The position numbers and the translations under genes were made by a program. From Pseudomonas putida (GTDB lineage Bacteria > Pseudomonadota > Gammaproteobacteria > Pseudomonadales > Pseudomonadaceae): DNA of 64,000 nucleotides. The first letter of the stretch is position 1. The number at the start of each line of letters is the position of its first letter. The notes under the pieces are model-generated. The model saw nothing but the letters and a program-made list of their open reading frames with translations, had not been told where the DNA came from and ran no database searches. Below, piece after piece: positions 55,900 through 64,000 of this stretch. The stretch spans positions 842,001 to 906,000 of the forward strand of contig NZ_CP109603.1 of assembly GCF_025905425.1 (NCBI RefSeq), given 5' to 3'.

Positions 55900-56037
55900 A
55901 GCGGGTACTCCTCAAGTCTTTCTTGTTGTTTTGGAGCCATTGTCCTGCGCATGCACTTGGCGGCTCCGCGAGGGAAGGCAGACGTCTGACCGTTTTGTTG
56001 ACTTATGGGTCAGGAAGTTGCACGGTGGATTATGCTT

Positions 56038-56047
56038 TTGTGTACAA
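56038..56047. promoter_or_regulatory. TTGTGTACAA operator candidate (azgA/gntR)
   Basis: Nine of ten bases match the perfect palindrome, with the same G at position 5 as the hiuH site. It is embedded in AT-rich sequence. Confidence 0.6.
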
Positions 56048-56136
56048 AGAATGCAAATAATGTTTTATATTTTGTGTGCGCAATGCGTCGTACAACGGCT
56101 ATATAGGTAAAAGGCCACCTGCAGAAACGGCTCAGC

Positions 56137-56146
56137 CTGTGTACAA
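56137..56146. promoter_or_regulatory. CTGTGTACAA operator candidate (gntR)
   Basis: A two-mismatch variant that reads TACAAT at its end, about 107 bases before the gntR ATG, compatible with autoregulation. Confidence 0.5.
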
Positions 56147-56252
56147 TGGCGCCATACTTTGGTCCTTCATCCCTTTTTCAGGACTTGCCAGCCACCCTCT
56201 GACACGCGTTACAGTCAAGGTCCGACTGGTGGATCCACGTGCTCGAGTGCCC

Positions 56253-57008
56253 ATGAACGAACAGCTGCAACCTCTGAAAAAACCTGTGCGCACTGGCAAG
56301 GCCGGGCGCAGCGGTACCCAGGACGACATCGTCTACGCACATATTTTCGAGGCGATCCTCGAACAGCGTCTGGCTCCGGGCACCAAGTTGAGCGAGGAAG
56401 CGCTGGGCGAGATCTTTGGCGTCAGCCGCACCATCATCCGCCGCGCCCTGTCGCGCCTGGCCCACGAAAGCGTGGTGCTGCTGCGGCCCAACCGCGGTGC
56501 GGTGGTGGCCAGCCCGACGGTAGAAGAGGCACGCCAGGTGTTCTTCTCGCGGCGCATGGTCGAACGCGCCATCACCGAACTGGCCGTGCAGCACGCCACC
56601 CTCGAGCAGCTCAACGAGCTGCGCCAGATGGTGCGCGAGGAGCGTGACAGCTTCTCCCGTGGCGATCGTGGTGCGGGCATCCGCCTTTCCGGCGAATTCC
56701 ACCTCAAGCTGGCCGAAGCAGCAGGTAATGCGCCGCTGGTCAGCTTCCAGCGCAGCCTGGTGTCGCAGACTTCGCTGATCATCGCCCAGTACGAAAGCGG
56801 CAACCGCTCGCATTGTTCGTATGACGAGCACATGCAACTGATCGATGCCATCGAAGCGCGTGACGCTGAGCTTGCGGTGAGCCTGATGATGCATCACATG
56901 GATCACATCGACAGCAAGCTGAACCTGGACGAGGAAAGTGCCTCGGACGATCTGCATGCGGTGTTTTCGCATCTGTTGAAAAAGCCCAAGGTTTCGGCCA
57001 AGGGTTGA
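56253..57008 (+). CDS. GntR-family (FCD) regulator, probable regulator of the purine cluster
   Basis: 251 residues: an N-terminal winged HTH (DIVYAHIFEAILEQRLAPGTKLSEEALGEIFGVSRTIIRRALSRLAHE) and an FCD ligand domain with metal-binding-type residues (GEFHLKL, SYDEHMQLIDAI, HHMDH). FadR-subfamily members bind T-GTA-TAC-A type palindromes, as seen in front of azgA, hiuH, puuE, gcl and the gene itself. ATG 56253 begins the conserved MNEQLQPLKK segment. The ligand may be a purine catabolite; this is inferred. Confidence 0.85.
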   Translation: MNEQLQPLKKPVRTGKAGRSGTQDDIVYAHIFEAILEQRLAPGTKLSEEALGEIFGVSRTIIRRALSRLAHESVVLLRPNRGAVVASPTVEEARQVFFSRRMVERAITELAVQHATLEQLNELRQMVREERDSFSRGDRGAGIRLSGEFHLKLAEAAGNAPLVSFQRSLVSQTSLIIAQYESGNRSHCSYDEHMQLIDAIEARDAELAVSLMMHHMDHIDSKLNLDEESASDDLHAVFSHLLKKPKVSAKG

Positions 57009-57026
57009 TCGTTTGCTTGCATGAAC

Positions 57027-57146
57027 AAGGGGCCGCTTCGCGCCCCATCGCAGGCAAGCCAGCGCCCACAGAATGACGCCAGCCTCAAGGGCAGTGCATA
57101 CCTGTGGGCGCTGGCTTGCTTGCGATGGGGTGCGAAGCGGCCCTTT
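57027..57146. repeat. Long inverted repeat (second REP-like class)
   Basis: Arms of about 44 bases (57027-57071 and 57102-57146; AAGGGGCCGCTTCGCGCCCC type) differ from the common REP, containing CAGCGCCCACAG. They lie between gntR and aqpZ. Confidence 0.85.
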
Positions 57147-57255
57147 GGTTATTACTGGCCATTGGCTAAACGTCTGCTAAATTCTTGTGAGCAAACCTTC
57201 ATCAAGCAGTTGGGCTTGCGCATTCGTTGCGTTCAACTTCTTGAGGAAAGGATTC

Positions 57256-57954
57256 ATGAGCATGTCCCTCGGTAAACGCATGGGGGCCGAACTGATCGGC
57301 ACCTTTTGGCTGGTCCTCGGCGGCTGTGGCAGTGCGGTACTCGCAGCCAGTTCCCCGCTCGGCATCGGCGTTCTCGGTGTCGCCTTCGCGTTCGGTCTCA
57401 CTGTGCTGACCATGGCGTTCGCCATCGGTCATATCTCTGGCTGTCATCTCAACCCTGCCGTTTCGTTCGGGCTGGTGGTGGGTGGGCGCTTTCCGGCCAA
57501 AGAGCTGCTGCCCTATGTCATCGCCCAGGTGATCGGCGCCATCCTCGCGGCTGCGGTGATCTACCTCATCGCCAGTGGCAAGGCCGGTTTCGAGCTGTCG
57601 TCGGGGTTGGCGTCTAACGGCTACGCCGACCACTCGCCCGGCGGTTATTCGCTGGGGGCGGGGTTTGTCAGTGAGGTGGTGATGACGGCCATGTTCCTGG
57701 TGGTGATCATGGGGGCTACCGATGCCCGTGCGCCAGCAGGCTTCGCGCCGATTGCCATCGGCCTGGCCCTGACCCTGATCCACCTGATCTCGATCCCGGT
57801 GACCAATACTTCGGTCAACCCCGCGCGTAGCACGGGGCCGGCACTGTTCGTCGGTGGCTGGGCCCTGCAGCAGCTGTGGCTGTTCTGGCTGGCGCCGCTG
57901 ATCGGGGCTGCGATCGGCGGCGCGTTGTACCGGGGCCTGGCGAAAGAGCCTTAG
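57256..57954 (+). CDS. aqpZ: AqpZ-type aquaporin
   Basis: A 232-residue six-helix channel with both NPA motifs (HLNPAVSFG and VNPARSTGP) and an Arg in the selectivity filter after the second. It likely conducts water and perhaps small solutes such as urea. GAGGAAAGGA (57243-57252) precedes ATG 57256; ATG 57262 is also possible. Its 3' end overlaps guaD by four bases. Confidence 0.9.
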   Translation: MSMSLGKRMGAELIGTFWLVLGGCGSAVLAASSPLGIGVLGVAFAFGLTVLTMAFAIGHISGCHLNPAVSFGLVVGGRFPAKELLPYVIAQVIGAILAAAVIYLIASGKAGFELSSGLASNGYADHSPGGYSLGAGFVSEVVMTAMFLVVIMGATDARAPAGFAPIAIGLALTLIHLISIPVTNTSVNPARSTGPALFVGGWALQQLWLFWLAPLIGAAIGGALYRGLAKEP

Positions 57955-59255
57955 CGCTGGTGCACGCAACGCCCGGCGGCGTAGGTTGCACGCACGGTGC
58001 GATCATCGCCCAGGGTAGTGAGCACGAACAGGGTCTCTTCAATGCTGTTGGACTGCTGGATACGGTAGTCCAATAGCGGCGTGGCCTTGTAGTCGAGCAC
58101 CACGAAGTCGGCATCGTTACCGGCGCGCAGGCTGCCGATGCGGTCGTCCAGGCGCAGCGCGCGGGCGCCGCCGAGGGTGGCCAGGTACAGCGACTTGTAC
58201 GGGTGCAGACGTGCGCCCTGCAGCTGCATGACCTTGTACGCCTCGTTGAGGGTGTTGAGCAGCGAGAAGCTGGTACCGGCGCCCACGTCGGTGCCCAGGC
58301 CCACATTGACCTTGAAGCGCTCGGCCTGGGGCAGGTTGAACAGGCCGCTGCCCAGGAACAGGTTGGAAGTCGGGCAGAAGGCCACGGCCGAGCCGGTTTC
58401 GGCCAGGCGCTGGCATTCCTCGTCGCACAGGTGCACGCCGTGGGCGAACACCGAGCGCTCGCCAAGCAGCTCGAAGTGGTCGTAAACGTCCAGGTAACCC
58501 TTCTGCTCCGGGAACAGCGACTTGACCCAGTCGATTTCCTTGAGGTTCTCCGACAGGTGCGTGTGCAGGTACACGCCTGGGTGCTCCTTGAGCAACTGGC
58601 CGGCCAGTGTCAGTTGCTCCGGGGTGCTGGTCGGCGCGAAGCGTGGGGTGACCGCGTAATGCAGGCGGCCCTTGCCGTGCCAGCGCTCGATCAGTGCCTT
58701 GCTTTCGGCGTAACCGGACTCGGCCGTGTCCGTCAGGTAATCAGGGGCATTGCGGTCCATCATCACCTTGCCGGCGATCATCCGCAGGTCGAGGCGCTCG
58801 GCCTCTTCGAACAGGGCGTTGACCGATTCCGGGTGCACGCTGCCGAACACCAGGGCGGTGGTGGTGCCGTTGCGCAGCAGTTCCTTGAGGAAGATTTTCG
58901 CGACCTGGTCGGCATGGCCCTTGTCGGCGAACTGTTTCTCGCACGGGAAGGTGTAGGTGTTGAGCCAGTCCAGCAGCTGTTCGCCGTAGGAGCCGATCAT
59001 GCCGGTCTGCGGGAAGTGGATGTGGGTGTCGATGAAGCCTGGGGTGATCAGGGCATCCTGGTAATGCACCACATCGATACCGACCTCCAGGGTCGGCAGC
59101 AGCTCGCTGGCGTGGCCGATGGCGCTGATGCGGCCATCGTCGACCACCAGCAGGCCGTCTTCGTAGTATTCATGGGAGGCCTCCAGGCCGACCTCGGCCG
59201 GGTCGGCGATGCTGTGCAGGATGGCGGCACGGTAGGCTTTGCGGGTTGCGGTCAT
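57951..59255 (-). CDS. guaD: GuaD, guanine deaminase
   Basis: A 434-residue amidohydrolase: [16 protein letters not shown] (metal His pair), [27 protein letters not shown] and [15 protein letters not shown] with the metal Asp. It converts guanine to xanthine, feeding xanthine dehydrogenase. ATG 59255 is the conserved start. In a run xdhA-xdhB-xdhC-guaD on the - strand. Confidence 0.94.
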   Translation of the reverse strand: MTATRKAYRAAILHSIADPAEVGLEASHEYYEDGLLVVDDGRISAIGHASELLPTLEVGIDVVHYQDALITPGFIDTHIHFPQTGMIGSYGEQLLDWLNTYTFPCEKQFADKGHADQVAKIFLKELLRNGTTTALVFGSVHPESVNALFEEAERLDLRMIAGKVMMDRNAPDYLTDTAESGYAESKALIERWHGKGRLHYAVTPRFAPTSTPEQLTLAGQLLKEHPGVYLHTHLSENLKEIDWVKSLFPEQKGYLDVYDHFELLGERSVFAHGVHLCDEECQRLAETGSAVAFCPTSNLFLGSGLFNLPQAERFKVNVGLGTDVGAGTSFSLLNTLNEAYKVMQLQGARLHPYKSLYLATLGGARALRLDDRIGSLRAGNDADFVVLDYKATPLLDYRIQQSNSIEETLFVLTTLGDDRTVRATYAAGRCVHQR

Positions 59256-59265
59256 AAAGCGCTCG

Positions 59266-60111
59266 TCAAATGGCTTGGCTGCGCCGGGAGGGCGGCAGCA
59301 ACTGGGCAATGGGGCCAGCGTTGGCGGCAGCGTCGTGCTGGCCGAAGCAGGCGTTGTAGGTGGCAATGATTTCCCCGGCGATGGACACGGCGATCTCGAT
59401 CGGCAGCTTGCCCTTGACCTCGGCAATGCCCATCGGGCAGCGCATGCGCGCCATCACGGCATCATCAAAGCCGCGCTCGCGCAGGCGGTGCTCGAACTTG
59501 GCCCGCTTGGTCTTCGAGCCGATCAGGCCGAACCAGGTGAAATCATTGCGCTTGAGAATGGCTGCGGTCAGTTCCAGGTCGAGCTGGTGGTTGTGGGTCA
59601 TGACGATGCAGTAGCAACCGGCTGGCAGCTCGGCCACTTCATCGACCGGCTCCTCGTTGACCACCTTGGTCACCCCTGGGGGGATGAGCTCGGGGAATTC
59701 CTGTTCGCGCGAATCGATCCAGCGCACCCGGCAGGGCAGCGCCGCGAGCAAGGGTACCAGAGCACGCCCGACATGGCCTGCACCGAACACCGCGATTTGC
59801 GCCTGCACCGCAGCCATCGGTTCGAACAGCAGCACGGTCACGCCGCCGCAGCACTGGCCGAGGCTGGCGCCGAGGCTGAAGCGCTCCAGGTGCGGGGTGG
59901 TGCGCTGTTCTTCGAGCATCTGCCGGGCGATGTGCAAGGCCTTGTATTCCAGGTGGCCGCCGCCGATGGTGTCGAACAGTGCCGAGGCGCTGACGACCAT
60001 TTTCGAGCCGGCATTGCGCGGGGTGGAGCCGCGTTCCTCGATGATGGTGACCAGTACGCAGGGTTCGCCACGGGACTGGTGGTCGGCGAGGGCGTTGATC
60101 CATTGGTGCAT
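59266..60111 (-). CDS. xdhC: XdhC, xanthine dehydrogenase accessory protein
   Basis: A 281-residue XdhC family protein with CVLVTIIEERGSTPRNAGSKMVV and the Rossmann-like VFGAGHVGRALVPLLAALPCRVRWIDSR. XdhC binds molybdenum cofactor and delivers its sulfurated form to XdhB. It is 11 bases upstream of guaD. Confidence 0.94.
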   Translation of the reverse strand: MHQWINALADHQSRGEPCVLVTIIEERGSTPRNAGSKMVVSASALFDTIGGGHLEYKALHIARQMLEEQRTTPHLERFSLGASLGQCCGGVTVLLFEPMAAVQAQIAVFGAGHVGRALVPLLAALPCRVRWIDSREQEFPELIPPGVTKVVNEEPVDEVAELPAGCYCIVMTHNHQLDLELTAAILKRNDFTWFGLIGSKTKRAKFEHRLRERGFDDAVMARMRCPMGIAEVKGKLPIEIAVSIAGEIIATYNACFGQHDAAANAGPIAQLLPPSRRSQAI

Positions 60112-60141
60112 GATTCAACCTCTCTTGAAGGCTGACATTGT

Positions 60142-60222
60142 CCTTGTGGGAGCGGGCTTGCCCCGCGAATGCGGCAGTGGCCACACCATCGTATTCGCGG
60201 GGCAAGCCCGCTCCCACAGGGT
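60142..60222. repeat. REP inverted pair
   Basis: Copies at 60142-60171 and 60192-60222 between xdhB and xdhC, inside the probable operon. Confidence 0.88.
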
Positions 60223-60231
60223 TACACGATG

Positions 60232-62623
60232 TCAGTGAGTCACGGTTTCCAGTTCTTGTTCGGCAGGCTGCGCTGCAGCCACTTCCTTGCGCATCTGCTC
60301 ACACCCCCACAACACCCGCTCTGGGGTCGCCGGTGCATCGATGTTCGGTTGCACGCGGTAGTCGGCCAGGCTCGCCACGGCGTCCTTGATCGCACACCAG
60401 GCGGCGATGCCGAGCATGAATGGCGGCTCGCCCACGGCCTTGGAATGGAACACCGTGTCCTCCGGGTTCTTGCGGTTTTCCACCAGCTTCACGCGCATGT
60501 CCAGCGGCATGTCGGCCACCGCCGGAATCTTGTAGCTGGCCGGGCCGTTGGTCATCAGTTTGCCCTTGGCGTTCCACACCAGTTCCTCGGTGGTCAGCCA
60601 GCCCATGCCCTGGATGAAGCCACCTTCGACCTGGCCGATGTCGATGGCCGGGTTCAGCGAGTCGCCCACGTCATGCAGGATGTCGGCGCGCAGCATCTTG
60701 TACTCGCCGGTCAGGGTATCGACGATCACTTCCACGCAGGCTGCGCCGAAGGCGAAGTAGTAGAACGGCCGGCCACGGGCCTGGCTGCGGTCGTAGAAAA
60801 TCTTCGGGGTGCGGTAGAAGCCGGTGCTCGACAGCGACACTTGAGCGAAGTAGGCCTGCTGCACCAGTTGCTCGAAGCTGACGATCTGGTCGCGCATGCG
60901 CACATGGCCGTTGCGGAACTCGACGTCTTCCTCGGTCACCTGGTAGTGCCGCGCGGCGAATTCGGTCAGGCGCTTCTTGAGGATCTCGGCGGCGTTCTGC
61001 GCCGCCTTGCCGTTCAGGTCGGCGCCGCTGGAAGCAGCGGTAGGCGAGGTGTTGGGCACCTTGTCGGTGTTGGTGGCGGTGATCTGGATGCGGTCGAAAT
61101 CGACCTGGAAGATCTGCGCGACCACCTGGGCGACCTTGGTGTTCAGGCCCTGGCCCATCTCGGTGCCGCCGTGGTTCAGGTGGATACTGCCGTCGGTGTA
61201 GATGTGGATCAGCGCACCGGCCTGGTTGAGGAAGGTGGCGGTGAACGAAATGCCGAATTTGACCGGGGTCAGCGCAAGGCCCTTCTTGAGGATCGGGCTG
61301 TTGGCGTTGAAGCGGCGAATCGACTCGCGGCGTTCGGCGTAGTCGCTGCTGGCTTCAAGGTCGGCGGTCATCTCGTCGAGCATGTTGTGCTCGACGGTCT
61401 GGTAGTAGTGGGTGACGTTGCGCTCGGTCTTGCCGTAATAGTTGGCTTTGCGCACGGCCAGCGGGTCGCGGCCCAGGTGGCGGGCGATATGGTCCATTAC
61501 CTGCTCGATGGCGACCATGCCTTGCGGGCCGCCGAAGCCACGGTAAGCCGTGTTGGAAGCGGTGTTGGTCTTGCAGCGGTGGCCATGCACGGTGGCATCG
61601 CCCAGGTAATAGGCGTTGTCGGAGTGGAACATGGCCCGGTCGACGATCGAGCCGGACAGGTCGGGTGAATAGCCGCAGTTGCCAGCCAGGTCGAAGTTGA
61701 TGCCGTGCAGGCGGCCGTTGTCATCGAAACCGACGTCGTACTCGACATAGAACGGGTGGCGCTTGCCAGTCATGGTCATGTCTTCGACGCGCGGCAGGCG
61801 CATCTTGGTCGGCTGGCCGGTCAGGCGCGCAATCACTGCGCACAGGCACGCGGGGCTTGCGGCCTGGGTTTCCTTGCCGCCGAAACCGCCGCCCATGCGG
61901 CGCATGTCGAGGACGATTTTGTTCATCGGCACGTCCAGCACTTCGGCCACCAGCTTCTGCACCTCGGTGGGGTTTTGCGTGGAGCAGTAGACGATCATGC
62001 CGCCGTCTTCGGTGGGCATTACCGAGGAAATCTGCGTTTCCAGGTAGAAGTGCTCCTGGCCACCGATGTGCAAGGTGCCTTGCAGGCGGTGCGGGGCGCT
62101 GGCCAGGGCCGTGGCGGCGTCGCCACGCTGGTGGGTGTGGCTGTCCAGCACGAAGTGCTTCTTGCGAAACGCTTCGACCACATCCAGTACCGGCTCCAGG
62201 TCCTCATACTCGACGATGGCCGCCATGGCGGCGCGGCGGGCGGTTTCCAGGTCGCGGGCAGCGACGGCGAGCACCGGCTGGCCGAAGAACTCGACCTTGT
62301 CGATGGCCAGCAGCGGGTCGCCGGCCACCACCGGGCCGATGTCCTTGAGGCCGGGGATGTCTTCGTGGGTGATGGCGATGCGTACGCCTTCGAAGGCATA
62401 GCATGGCGTGGTGTCGATGCGCAGGATGCGTGCGTGGGCACGGTCGGCGGTGCGCGCATAGACGTGCAACTGGTTGGGGAATTCGAGGCGGTCATCGATG
62501 TACACCGCTTCGCCGGCCACGTGCTTGTCGGCGCTGTCGTGCTTGACGCTGCGGCCGACCCCGGTGGTCAGGTCCTGGCTGAACAGTTCGGCCATCTCGG
62601 CCTGGCTCTTGGCTACGTGATGG

Positions 62624-62631
<8 letters not shown>
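60232..62631 (-). CDS. xdhB: XdhB, xanthine dehydrogenase molybdenum subunit
   Basis: A 799-residue molybdopterin subunit: RRMGGGFGGKETQAA (Mo-cofactor motif), GFGGPQGM, NHGGTEMGQGLNTKV and GEPPFMLGIA with the catalytic Glu region. It oxidises hypoxanthine and xanthine to urate. Its start overlaps the xdhA stop by eight bases. Confidence 0.95.

Positions 62632-64000
<1,369 letters not shown>

Larger units (their letters stand above)
55900..56252. other. 353-base divergent control region between azgA and gntR
   Basis: No gene. It contains TTGTGTACAA (56038-56047) and a one-mismatch copy CTGTGTACAA (56137-56146), with a further partial copy (TCGTACAA) near 56090. The middle is AT-rich (near 56050-56080). 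Confidence 0.7.

Noticed and set aside
57021..57275. A small + strand open frame after gntR
   Set aside because: It is made almost wholly from the long inverted repeat and has no protein likeness.
7997..60222. CRISPR array
   Set aside because: REP repeats are spread over 50 kb, palindromic and mostly paired, without regular spacers or cas genes.

Overview
The window looks like a stretch of a Pseudomonas chromosome from the P. putida group. The evidence is high GC, gene content and order typical of that group (fleN-fliA-cheYZAB-motCD-cheW followed by a ccm cluster, and later a purine-to-glyoxylate block), and many copies of the roughly 30-35 bp REP palindrome characteristic of P. putida between genes. 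No rRNA, tRNA, CRISPR array, phage or intact insertion sequence was seen.

Region 1 (1-10.7 kb, + strand) is the end of the polar-flagellum and chemotaxis locus: the flhF 3' end, fleN, fliA, cheY, cheZ, cheA, cheB, motC, motD, a ParA-type ATPase with a CheW-domain partner (ParC/ParP-like), cheW and a DUF2802 gene, closed by a good terminator at 10711. Region 2 (10.75-15.5 kb, - strand) holds a large TcdA/TcdB-type glycosyltransferase toxin-like gene broken by a frameshift, then a FliK-like gene and a protein equivalent to the FlhB C-terminal fragment. Region 3 (15.7-22.6 kb, + strand) is a tightly overlapping ccmABCDEFGHI operon for cytochrome c maturation, followed by a lipoprotein gene.

Region 4 (23-34 kb) is mixed housekeeping and accessory content: 2-hydroxyacid dehydrogenase, PhzF, GFA, a broken EamA transporter remnant, FKBP isomerase, a lower-GC islet with two unrecognised genes, a histidine phosphatase, a DadA-like oxidase with an Lrp regulator and DMT exporter, an rRNA methyltransferase, sulfate-binding protein, a voltage-gated K+ channel and a urea transporter.

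Region 5 (34.4-64 kb) is mostly one metabolic programme. Xanthine dehydrogenase (xdhABC), guanine deaminase, adenine/guanine and urate/xanthine permeases, membrane urate hydroxylase PuuD, HiuH, UraD, PuuE and AllA take purines to ureidoglycolate, glyoxylate and urea. Gcl, Hyi, GlxR, TtuD and pyruvate kinase then carry glyoxylate to pyruvate. Allantoicase is missing from the place it usually occupies. A near-perfect palindrome, TTGTRTACAA, sits at the divergent gcl/hbpS, puuE/hiuH and azgA/gntR promoters, often overlapping a possible -10 (TACAAT). This suggests that the FadR-type GntR regulator at 56253 controls the whole block. An orphan RHS core gene (53.6 kb) is inserted in this cluster, and two tandem Tsx-like porins, an LTA-synthase-like sulfatase and a DUF808 protein lie beside it. 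REP elements, mostly as inverted pairs, mark many transcription-unit ends, and one has become the C-terminus of hyi.
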